Shown piece by piece: positions 18,247 to 25,833 of a stretch of 64,000 nt of DNA. Source of the stretch: Nocardia stercoris (lineage in GTDB: Bacteria; Actinomycetota; Actinomycetes; Mycobacteriales; Mycobacteriaceae); the NCBI RefSeq assembly GCF_003696265.1, contig NZ_RFFH01000017.1, forward strand, positions 62,001-126,000, written 5' to 3'. Position 1 is the stretch's first letter. Each line of letters begins with the position of its first letter. The notes beneath the pieces were generated by a model. It worked only from the letters and a program-made list of their open reading frames with translations. It was not told the DNA's origin and searched no databases. The translations under genes and the position numbers were made by a program.

Positions 18247-19028
18247 GCAACAACATCTCTCGCGGCCTGGCCCTCGTCACCGGTGGCAGCGCCGGCATCG
18301 GCGCAGCCACCGCCGAAACCCTCACCGCGACCGGATACTCCGTCATCGCCGCCGCACGCCGTCTGCCCAACTCCACCGACCCGGACGGAACCTCGACCCA
18401 CAACCTCGACGTCGGCAGCACCGCCTCCATCGACCGGCTCGCGCGCACCGTTGCCGACCACCCGCAGCCACTCACCCTGCTCGTCGCCAACGCCGGAATC
18501 CCTTGCACCGCAGCCACAATCGCCGACAGCGACCCCGACGAATGGCGGACGATATACGACACCAACGTCGTCGGCGTCGTTCGATGCATCAAAGCGTTCC
18601 TGCCCGACCTCACCCGCAACCACGGCCACATCATCGTCATCGGATCCACCGTCGGGCGCGTCGCCTACGAACGCGGCGCCGCCTACGCGGCCAGCAAACA
18701 CGCCGTCGCCGCCCTGATCTCCACACTCCGACTCGAACTCAACGGAACACCGGTCCGAGTCAGCGAAATCGCCCCTGGCATGATGCGCGGCAACGCCCAG
18801 GGAGGCGAGTTCATGCAGCGGCGCTTCGGGGGCGACCGGGACGCCATCGACGCCGTCTACGCCGGTGTCCCCGAACCCCTTACACCCGCCGACATCGCCG
18901 ACTGCATCAGCTGGGTCGCCACCCGGCCACCCCACGTCGACATCGATCTCCTCGAAGTCCGACCCCTGGCCCAAGCAGCGCAACACAAAGTCCACCGCCT
19001 CACCACCGCGGAAGCGAGCACCCGATGA
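18243..19028 (+). CDS. Short-chain dehydrogenase/reductase
   Basis: Classical SDR of 261 residues: cofactor motif TGGSAGIGAATAE near residue 14, structural NAG motif (VANAGIP) near residue 85, catalytic Ser in IVIGSTVGR near 134 and YAASK (Tyr/Lys) near 149. It resembles the YdfG/serine 3-dehydrogenase subgroup. ATGA overlap with the gene before and with the glycosyltransferase after. With the Gfo/Idh enzyme it gives the operon two NAD(P) redox steps beyond the nucleotide-sugar stage. Confidence 0.87.
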   Translation: MSNNISRGLALVTGGSAGIGAATAETLTATGYSVIAAARRLPNSTDPDGTSTHNLDVGSTASIDRLARTVADHPQPLTLLVANAGIPCTAATIADSDPDEWRTIYDTNVVGVVRCIKAFLPDLTRNHGHIIVIGSTVGRVAYERGAAYAASKHAVAALISTLRLELNGTPVRVSEIAPGMMRGNAQGGEFMQRRFGGDRDAIDAVYAGVPEPLTPADIADCISWVATRPPHVDIDLLEVRPLAQAAQHKVHRLTTAEASTR

Positions 19029-20146
19029 ACCACATCGTGCTGATCCTGCGGCACTTCACGGTCGGCGGCCTCGAACGCGTCCTGCTGTCCCACGTCCGAA
19101 TACTCCTCGACGCCAACTACGACGTCACGGTCTGCGTCCTCGACCCCGGACGTGACAACGCTCTCGTCTTCGAACTCCCACCCGCCGTCCACCTCGTCAC
19201 CGCACCGGCGAACCCCCTGCAGCGGCACTCGTTCCTGCGCCAGATCGTCCACGACCGGGTCGTCATCCTCGAATTCGGCGACGGCCGCCTCTACCCGACC
19301 ATCCGGCCGGCACTACTGACCGCCCGGAGAGTGATCCGGTTCTGCCACTCCGACTACTCTCACCTGCGCAATCGGACCAAGAACCTGCTCGACCGCCTAC
19401 TGGCAGCGGGCGAAGACCGAATCATCGCAGTCGGCGGCCGATCCACACGATTCCTGCTCGACGACGTCGGAATTCCCGGCCACAAGGTCGTCACGCTCGC
19501 CAACGCCATCGAACCCATACACGCCGCTCCCGAGCCCCCGCCCTGGTCATGGACCGCAACGGGATACCTCGTCGCAGTCCAGAGCCTCTACCAGCACAAA
19601 GGCCATGACACACTGCTGCAGGCGTTCGCCGAGGCCACCCGAGACCGTCCCAGCGACGTCCGGCTCGTCATCATCGGCGACGGTGACCAGACCATCGCGC
19701 TACACCGGCTGGCCGAAGACCTCCATATCGGTGATCGAGTGGTCTGGCTCGGTGCGGTTTGGCACCGCGACGTCGTTCATACGGTTCTCGAAGGCGCCGC
19801 AGCGTTCATCTCCACCAGTAGATTCGAAGGCATCCCCATCTCGATCCTCGAAGCCTGCCAACACGGCCTGCCCCTGATCCTCACCGACATCCCTGGACAC
19901 CGAGACGGCGCGCAATCGGGCCCTGCCACTTTCGTGCCCGTCGATGACGTCGCAGCCACCGCTGCCGCGATCCGGACCCTGCTCACCCACCCACCAGCGG
20001 AACGAAACACCGACGACGACCACATACGGGCCGCATGGGAGCGCTACCGTTACCAGCTGCTCGCCGAACTCGCAGCCACTCAAACCACCCCCGGAGACGA
20101 CTGCGTACCGAACCAAGCGTCACCCACCACCGACATTCGACGATAG
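19025..20146 (+). CDS. Glycosyltransferase family 4 (GT-B)
   Basis: 373 residues. The acceptor side begins LILRHFTVGGLERVLLSHV, typical of GT4 enzymes. The donor side has VQSLYQHKGHDTLLQAF, then VIIGDGDQ and the E-x7-E motif FEGIPISILEACQHGLPLILTDI near residue 275, which binds the nucleotide-sugar phosphates. It has no signal or membrane segment. It is the second glycosyltransferase of the operon, so the product should carry at least two glycosidic bonds. ATGA overlap with the SDR; the next gene starts 23 bases downstream. Confidence 0.87.
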   Translation: MNHIVLILRHFTVGGLERVLLSHVRILLDANYDVTVCVLDPGRDNALVFELPPAVHLVTAPANPLQRHSFLRQIVHDRVVILEFGDGRLYPTIRPALLTARRVIRFCHSDYSHLRNRTKNLLDRLLAAGEDRIIAVGGRSTRFLLDDVGIPGHKVVTLANAIEPIHAAPEPPPWSWTATGYLVAVQSLYQHKGHDTLLQAFAEATRDRPSDVRLVIIGDGDQTIALHRLAEDLHIGDRVVWLGAVWHRDVVHTVLEGAAAFISTSRFEGIPISILEACQHGLPLILTDIPGHRDGAQSGPATFVPVDDVAATAAAIRTLLTHPPAERNTDDDHIRAAWERYRYQLLAELAATQTTPGDDCVPNQASPTTDIRR

Positions 20147-20169
20147 CGACGAGAGGAACCGCACCACCG

Positions 20170-21192
20170 ATGACCAGCTTTTCCGCTCTCGGGCACAACG
20201 AGCAGCTCGCTGTGCTGGAGCAGTCCGTCCGCGCCGAACTCAGCAGATACGACATCGACACAGACGCCGAAATGACCCTGCAGCAGTACGAAGACAACGC
20301 GGTCTGGCGCATCGACACACCACGCCAGCCGTATGTCGCCCGCCTGTCGGTCCGCGCCGGAAGAACAGTGCCGCAACAGAAATCGGAAATGCGCTGGCTC
20401 ACCAGCCTCGCCGAAACCGAGAAAGTCGCCGTTCCCTCACCGATCACAACCACAGCCGGCGAGCCGGTACTCAGCCTCGACATCCCCGGACACCCGGAGG
20501 AGGCGACCCTCGCCATCCTCCACTGGGTCCCCGGAACCGCCGAACCAGATTTCCACAACCCCACCAACGCCGCCGGCATGGGAGCGGCCACCGCACACCT
20601 GCACCACAACGCCGCGACCGTCGACATCCCATTCGACCGCCCGCGCTGGAACCTCGACACCATCCTCACCACTGGCGCCACCACGGTGAACCCAGCAGCA
20701 CAAGCCAACCTCGGAGAGAACGGACGCGCGACACTCCAAGCGATCGGCGAACAACTCAGGCGTGCCATGGCCGGTCACCACGACATCGAACTCCGCATAC
20801 ACGGAGACCTCCACCGCGAGAACATGATCGGCATGCCGGACGGTGCGGTCGGCATCATCGACTTCGACGACTGCGGATGGGGCAACCCGATCCTCGACAT
20901 CGCAACCGTTCTGTCCAGCATCCACCGAATCGCCGAAGCCCCAGGCGAATACGAGAAGTTCTACGCAACCTTCATCGACGGGTACTCCCGGATCGTGAGC
21001 CTCCCAGACAACTTCGAACAACTGCTCGAACCGTTCCTCGTGCTGCGTGACGTGTTCGTCTTGAACTTCGTTTCCGAGGCGATGAACCACAACGCGGAGG
21101 TCGCCTCCTGGGGTCCCGGAAGGATCGCCGGGATCCTGGACAGCATGCGTCACCACCTCGACGGCATCTCCTATCCCGGTACTCCACGGTAG
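20170..21192 (+). CDS. Phosphotransferase family protein (APH/HSK-like kinase fold)
   Basis: 340 residues. The catalytic loop RIHGDLHRENMI near residue 216 and the metal-binding GIIDFDDCGWGNPILDIA near residue 234 are complete. The N-lobe reads YEDNAVWRIDTPRQPYVARL. This group includes aminoglycoside phosphotransferases, homoserine-kinase ThrB2-like enzymes and fructosamine kinase-like proteins. It is last in the operon, before a strong terminator. Either it phosphorylates a pathway intermediate or it protects the producer by phosphorylating the product; both patterns are known in aminoglycoside clusters. Confidence 0.86.
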   Translation: MTSFSALGHNEQLAVLEQSVRAELSRYDIDTDAEMTLQQYEDNAVWRIDTPRQPYVARLSVRAGRTVPQQKSEMRWLTSLAETEKVAVPSPITTTAGEPVLSLDIPGHPEEATLAILHWVPGTAEPDFHNPTNAAGMGAATAHLHHNAATVDIPFDRPRWNLDTILTTGATTVNPAAQANLGENGRATLQAIGEQLRRAMAGHHDIELRIHGDLHRENMIGMPDGAVGIIDFDDCGWGNPILDIATVLSSIHRIAEAPGEYEKFYATFIDGYSRIVSLPDNFEQLLEPFLVLRDVFVLNFVSEAMNHNAEVASWGPGRIAGILDSMRHHLDGISYPGTPR

Positions 21193-21228
21193 GAGGCGCA
21201 CCGCTGTGGAACGGCCACTGACGAGAGA

Positions 21229-21268
21229 AGACCGGGCTGGCGACTCGGTAGAGTTGCCAGCCCGGTCT
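21229..21268 (+). terminator. Transcription terminator of the sugar operon
   Basis: Arms AGACCGGGCTGGC and GCCAGCCCGGTCT are perfectly complementary (13 bp) around a 14-base loop, 37 bases after the last operon stop. There is no U-run, as is common in actinobacteria. It also shields the convergent hypothetical gene at 21287. Confidence 0.8.
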
Positions 21269-21286
21269 CGGTGCCAATTTCGCAGG

Positions 21287-21700
21287 TCAGGTTGTCATGC
21301 GGATCTCGATGACATGGGCGGGGGTCTTGGCGGCGAGGTAGTCCAGGATGGACATCCGGGCCACTGCCAACCCGGACAGGTGCCCGACCGGGGTGAGGAT
21401 CATGTTCGCTTCGGCGCGTGCGCATTCGGTGGCCAAGCACACCAGCGCGGGCGGGAGCTGACAGTTCTGCGGAGGCGGCTCGTGGAACACCCCGGCGAGT
21501 TCGTGCCCGAACTGGACTCGCGCGATGAGCGCGAGTTCCTCGTCGAACTCACCGATCCGGTCGGTATCGATCAAGTCGGTGCGCACGTAGCCGTAGCACA
21601 ACGGCGGTAGCTTCACCCGGTGCGGGCGCGCCCGGGTATCGGCCCGATACGGGTCGGGGACGCCGCTCGTGGCGCGGGCTGCGGGGTGCGGGCTCGTCAT
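21287..21700 (-). CDS. Conserved actinobacterial hypothetical, resolvase-N-terminus-like
   Basis: 137 residues. The core LCYGYVRTDLIDTDRIGEFDE and the end MILTPVGHLSGLAVARMSIL recall the catalytic-domain fold of serine resolvases, but I see no active-site serine in the usual YxRxS context, so recombinase activity is unlikely. Proteins like this are common near mobile elements of Nocardia and relatives. The ATG at 21700 follows GGGAG. It is convergent with the sugar operon and may be the first gene of the integrated element's own backbone. Confidence 0.6.
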   Translation of the reverse strand: MTSPHPAARATSGVPDPYRADTRARPHRVKLPPLCYGYVRTDLIDTDRIGEFDEELALIARVQFGHELAGVFHEPPPQNCQLPPALVCLATECARAEANMILTPVGHLSGLAVARMSILDYLAAKTPAHVIEIRMTT

Positions 21701-22171
21701 CACCGATACTCCCTACGGTGTCGGCGTCCGGTGAATTCTCGGGTCGGGGGCACGGTTCACTCCTCGAATCAATAAATGTCGCGCGTAGACCGGACGATTC
21801 GACATCAGGGGAACGCACGTCCGGCGGTAATCTATTTGTTTCCCACACGTCCATGGACGCTCCATATAGGGGCAATGTCAAGGAATTATTGGAAGCTCCG
21901 ACTATCACCTCGGAGGAGTCGACGAAGAGCGGGCAGGAACAGACGTCGACACCCTCTGATTCCGGCCTGCGGCGAGGCAACGCACTCGGCCACAGGAAAG
22001 GATGCCATGCTTGCCGACCACCGAATGTGGACACAAGAATGTATAGTAATATCGAAATCCGATCCGATCCGACGCACCACCGACGGCCCCTGAAACGTCG
22101 GCCAGGGATGGCCGAATGCGGCCTCTGATGGCGCCACATTCGGTAGCGGATAATAATCGAGTATTCCAACT

Positions 22172-22190
22172 GTTTCGGTGATACTGAAAC
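22172..22190. promoter_or_regulatory. Palindromic putative operator
   Basis: GTTTCGGT-gat-ACTGAAAC, seven of eight arm positions complementary, in AT-richer non-coding DNA. This is the size and form of a dimeric repressor site, but no specific regulator can be assigned. Confidence 0.4.
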
Positions 22191-22363
22191 GGATTCCGTG
22201 GGGTATTCCGTGCAATATCCCGGGGGCTTGTCCGACGGCTGCCTTTGGATCAACCCACCCAATACCACACCATCGGCCGCCATAACAGCTGGTAGACCGA
22301 TGTTCCGCCGCAGCGTCTCCAACCCGGGATTGTTCCTAACTGGTTAGACTAGGAACATGATCA

Positions 22364-22386
22364 CCCCGCCCGCACGCGGGGCTTTT
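22364..22386 (+). terminator. Small intrinsic terminator
   Basis: CCCCGC-ccgcac-GCGGGG followed by CTTTT, the classic stem plus T-run on the plus strand. Just before it is the near-palindrome GTTCCTAAC/ACTAGGAAC. It could end a short transcript from the intergenic region. Confidence 0.55.
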
Positions 22387-22843
22387 CGGTGCGATAAACA
22401 TGCCGCTCATCCTCGCTTCAGTTTAGTTATCATTAGTTTTCGATTTGTCGTTTCCTTTCCGCCTCCACAGTGCCGGCGGTTCAAGATACTCTCGAGTCGC
22501 GGTCAGCGCGTTTCATTCCCGTGTTGGTCGCCACACGCCGAGTGTCCGACCCGCCTCGAGATCCGGCGACACATTCGGGCACCGGAATCGTGCGGCGGCC
22601 GAGTCGAACTCCCGCAACCGAGCGAGTATCCGGTGACAGAATTCCGGCAACGGGAACGTGGAATCACCTGCGCGTAAACGGGTTTCGCTTCACATCCGCT
22701 TGACATCGGCACCGGTATCGAGCGTCCATAGTTACGGGAACTGCACCGCGAACGGGGAAATATCCCGGAGCGGCCCGGTTTCCGTCCCGGCCGGGACATG
22801 ACCAGTACACCCACTCACCCCTGAATGCTTGGGAGGCATTGTC

Positions 22844-23617
22844 ATGTCCACACGAACCAACACCACCGACCCCACCTCGGCCACCACCGCCACGAACAGC
22901 GGTCCGGCCACGCCATCGGCGGTCGTGCCGCTGCTGCGCACCGACGCGGAGAAGGCGTTGTGGCCCACCCTCGCAGCACATCCGGGGTCGACCGCCGCCG
23001 AACTGGCGGACGCCGCCGGAACCGGTGCATCGACCGCCCGCGCGATCCTCTCGCGCTGGGCCACCGTGGGGGCCGCGCTCCGCCTGCGCAGTACCGAGGC
23101 GGGCCCCCGCGTCGCCGACCGATGGACTCCCGCCACCACCGAGCCCGACACTGCCGCCGACAACGACGATGCGGGACCACTGACCCGCCCCGAGCCCGAC
23201 ACCGACCATGCCGCAGGCGAACCCACCGACGCCACCCCGCTTCCGGCACCCGACACGAGCGCCGACCAGCCCGCCCTGACCGTCCCCGACGGGACACCCG
23301 GCCCGCAACAGCCCGCCAACGGCACGGACGACGGTCACAGCGCCACCCAGGCCGCCGACGCCCCGGCCGCCGGGACCGATGCCGCAGCGGGGCAGCAGGA
23401 GTCGCCGGTACGGCTGGCGGCAGGCGCGTTACGGGGACAGGTCGAGGACTTCCTGCGCGACCACCCCGGCAGCGAGTTCACCCCGCACCAGATCGGCAAG
23501 ACGATCGGGCGGTCGAGCGGGGCTGTGCACAATGCCCTGGAAAAGCTGACCGCGCTCGGAACCGCCCGCAAGACCAGCGCCCGGCCGAAGAAATACACCC
23601 TCGACCCGGCCTCCTGA
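22844..23617 (+). CDS. Winged-helix DNA-binding protein with disordered Pro/Ala/Asp-rich linker
   Basis: 257 residues. An N-terminal helix-turn-helix-like segment (LLRTDAEKALWPTLAAHPG, then AAELADAAGTGASTARAIL, residues 35-80) and a second MarR-like winged helix at the C-terminus (VEDFLRDHPGSEFTPHQIG, then SGAVHNALEKLTALGTARK, residues 200-250) flank about 110 low-complexity residues. The start ATG 22844 follows GGGAGG. It is followed at once by a perfect 36-bp palindrome. Such proteins sit on Nocardia plasmids and integrative elements; a role in element regulation or partitioning is inferred. Confidence 0.65.
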   Translation: MSTRTNTTDPTSATTATNSGPATPSAVVPLLRTDAEKALWPTLAAHPGSTAAELADAAGTGASTARAILSRWATVGAALRLRSTEAGPRVADRWTPATTEPDTAADNDDAGPLTRPEPDTDHAAGEPTDATPLPAPDTSADQPALTVPDGTPGPQQPANGTDDGHSATQAADAPAAGTDAAAGQQESPVRLAAGALRGQVEDFLRDHPGSEFTPHQIGKTIGRSSGAVHNALEKLTALGTARKTSARPKKYTLDPAS

Positions 23618-23644
23618 CCAGCGAGAGAGCACCGTAGAAGTCCC

Positions 23645-23680
23645 CGTGGGGCCGAACGACGCGCGTCGTTCGGCCCCACG
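23645..23680. terminator. Perfect 36-bp palindrome, probable terminator
   Basis: CGTGGGGCCGAACGACGC followed directly by its exact reverse complement, with no loop bases. It begins 28 bases after the stop of the winged-helix gene. Most simply a bidirectional terminator, but the perfect symmetry would also suit a protein-binding or nicking site of the element. Confidence 0.65.
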
Positions 23681-24123
23681 GCCGTCGCCGAGTGCACGGA
23701 GCCATACGTCGGCTGCGCGCCGAGACGGCGAGTCCGAATCTCGCCAGAACACAGAACCTCCCGGAAAGCCCCCTAGACCCGAACGCAGTCTCTCCGGAAC
23801 ATCACCGCCACGTCTCCGACCACATCAGGCAACCCGATTGCAACACTCGCACGCCTGTGGCGCAGCACCACAAGCAAAACCCGCTGCTACCTGTAGCGGA
23901 GATGGTACAGAGACGTTTCGGAGACGCTCCCGGAGAACATCTCCAACCCACTCACGCGAATACTCCGCTACCCGACGGGGTTTCGTGAAATCCGCGCACC
24001 CGGTCGAGGCACCGGGATTCTCAGAAACAATTCAGGGTCTCGGTGTCTCAAAAGGCGATTTTTTCGAACATTGATAGGTGTACAGACGACCTCTCTCGCG
24101 ACCTGTCCGGAGGCCCCGCCGAC
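23681..24123. other. Non-coding leader before the replication-relaxation gene
   Basis: 440 bases without a supported gene. It contains CTACCTGTAGCGGAGATGG, then GGAGACGCTCCCGG, and an AT-rich stretch (GGCGATTTTTTCGAACATTG) about 60 bases before the next gene, which would suit a promoter or an initiation/relaxation site. No iterons were found. Confidence 0.35.
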
Positions 24124-25179
24124 ATGAACCAGCGCGACCGACACACCACCCGCACCCCCCGCTCGCCGATCGACCCCATGCACCTGGTTTCGAAGCTCAC
24201 CGCCCGGGATTCGTGGATCCTGGCGATGCTGCACGAGCACCGCGTCCTGACCACCATGCATCTCGCCGCCCTGGCGTTCCCGACCGAGAACCTCGCCCGC
24301 CGCCGCCTCGCCCGCCTGCACTCCTACGGGGTCCTCGACCGGTTCCGGCCCCTGCTCCCGGTCGGCAGCGCGCCCTCGCACTGGGTCCTCGCCCGTGCCG
24401 GCGCGACGATTCTCGCGGCGCAGGCCGGGACCGAGCCACGCAAGCTCGGCTACCTGCCCCATCACGCCGAGACCATCGCCCACAGCCTGCACCTGAACCA
24501 CACCCTCGGCATCAACGAATGGTTCACCGCACTCGCCACCACCGACCACCGGACCGACCCGGCCGACGCGAGTACCGGGGCCGGGATCGGCGGCGGGACA
24601 CCGGAACTGGTGATCTGGTGGTCGCAGACCCGCGCCGCACGCCGGTGGGGAGACCTCGCCCGCCCCGACGGTTACGGCCGCTACACGCACACCACCACCG
24701 CAGAGACCGCGGTGCTGGATTTCTTCCTCGAGTACGACCTCGCCACCACCAGCCTGCCGCGCGTCGCGGCGAAACTGTTCGGCTATGCCGACCTCGCCCG
24801 ATCCACCGGCGTCGTCACCCCGGTCCTGTTCTGGTTCCCCAGCCTCGCACGCGAGAAACACGCCCGGGTGGCCCTGCACAAGGTGTGGGCGAAGTTGCCC
24901 AACTGGCAACAGGTGCCGGTCGCGACCGCTGCCGCCGCTCTGCTGGATCCGGATGCGCCGCATCCCGGCCCAGCCGACCGGGTGTGGATACCGTTGGGCC
25001 CCACCACCTCCGGCCGCCTGTTCCTGCACGAGCTGGCCGCGGTATGGCCCGCCCGCACCGTGGCACCACCGGTCCCCGAGTCCGAACAGGTCCCGCACAC
25101 CAGCGGCGGGCTGGTGAGCCTGCCCGTACCGCCGCCGCGATGCCCCGCACTGTGGCGCGAGGACCCGTCGGCACCGTGA
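24124..25179 (+). CDS. Replication-relaxation family protein
   Basis: 351 residues matching the actinobacterial replication-relaxation family: an N-terminal winged helix (RDSWILAMLHEHRVLTTMHLAALAF, residues 22-46), the RRRLARLHSYGVLDRF segment, and the LNHTLGINEWFTAL helix near residue 130, followed by an endonuclease-like beta region (TAVLDFFLEYDLATTSLPR). These proteins are encoded by plasmids, conjugative elements and prophages and are thought to act with relaxase or replication functions. ATG 24124 follows GGAGGCC. It supports an integrative-element backbone here. Confidence 0.8.
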   Translation: MNQRDRHTTRTPRSPIDPMHLVSKLTARDSWILAMLHEHRVLTTMHLAALAFPTENLARRRLARLHSYGVLDRFRPLLPVGSAPSHWVLARAGATILAAQAGTEPRKLGYLPHHAETIAHSLHLNHTLGINEWFTALATTDHRTDPADASTGAGIGGGTPELVIWWSQTRAARRWGDLARPDGYGRYTHTTTAETAVLDFFLEYDLATTSLPRVAAKLFGYADLARSTGVVTPVLFWFPSLAREKHARVALHKVWAKLPNWQQVPVATAAAALLDPDAPHPGPADRVWIPLGPTTSGRLFLHELAAVWPARTVAPPVPESEQVPHTSGGLVSLPVPPPRCPALWREDPSAP

Positions 25180-25348
25180 CCACGCCACGCCGCGCATACC
25201 AGGGCCGTTGTGATGCTCACCGGTCCTTGTCCAAAAACGGCCGAAATCCAGACACTAATCAGTGAGCCCCACCGCCCGCTCACCCCGGCGGCGACCCGCC
25301 AGCGCTGGCAGCCGCCGCCCCGCCCGGACGATCACGGAAGGCCCCGCC

Positions 25349-25594
25349 ATGCCCGACGACACCACCGCAGACAACGTCCGCCGACTCCGCCCACCCCGCG
25401 CCAGTCAAACCCAGCCCGAGCAGCTGAGTTTCGACGAAGACTGGATCGACTACTGGCGCAACTACACCCGCGCCTGGCCGCCGTTGGACCGCGACCAGAT
25501 CGACGCCATCGCCGCCATCGTCGCCCGCATCGACCAGCGCCGGGCCACTGCCACCCACGCCGGCGGCCCGCAGCAACGGCCACACGCCGCCTGA
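25349..25594 (+). CDS. Small hypothetical protein of the mobile element
   Basis: 81 residues, acidic and hydrophilic, with WIDYWRNYTRAWPPLDRDQIDAI as the most distinctive segment; no domain recognised. Codon use is strongly GC3-biased, which supports real coding. ATG 25349 follows GGAAGG. It lies between the replication-relaxation gene and the convergent integrase. Confidence 0.6.
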   Translation: MPDDTTADNVRRLRPPRASQTQPEQLSFDEDWIDYWRNYTRAWPPLDRDQIDAIAAIVARIDQRRATATHAGGPQQRPHAA

Positions 25595-25764
25595 CGCGCT
25601 GGTGTCGGCGAATGTCAGCGGCCACCAACAGTTTCCGCACGGCAGTAGCCACAGCAGCACGCCGCCAGTCGAGTCCGGGATTCGCCTAGAGACGACCGGC
25701 TGAGGACCGGAATCCGTCAGAAGACGACATCTCGCTGCACACTCGTGAACGCAGCGAGATCGTG

Positions 25765-25815
25765 GAGCCCCCGCCCAGACCGCATGCCATGAGGGATGCC
25801 TGTGGGCGGGGGCTC
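25765..25815. terminator. Bidirectional terminator between small ORF and integrase
   Basis: GAGCCCCCGCCC (25765-25776) pairs with GGGCGGGGGCTC (25804-25815), a perfect 12-bp stem 18 bases beyond the integrase stop. A second, shorter hairpin CTCGCTGC/GCAGCGAG lies at 25731-25758. Confidence 0.75.
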
Positions 25816-25833
25816 GGTCACTCGGCGCCCGGC

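Larger units (their letters stand above)
21701..22843. other. Long AT-richer intergenic region of the mobile element
   Basis: About 1.1 kb with no convincing gene; base composition is clearly more AT-rich than the surroundings. It holds a partial palindrome at 22172-22190 and a small terminator-like hairpin at 22364-22386 (both listed). Short open frames lack codon bias. It may contain control sequences for element maintenance. Confidence 0.5.

Noticed and set aside
21229..21700. Left end of the integrated element just after the sugar operon
   Set aside because: The missing half of the XRE regulator should lie next to it on the minus strand, and it does not; no matching att half was seen.
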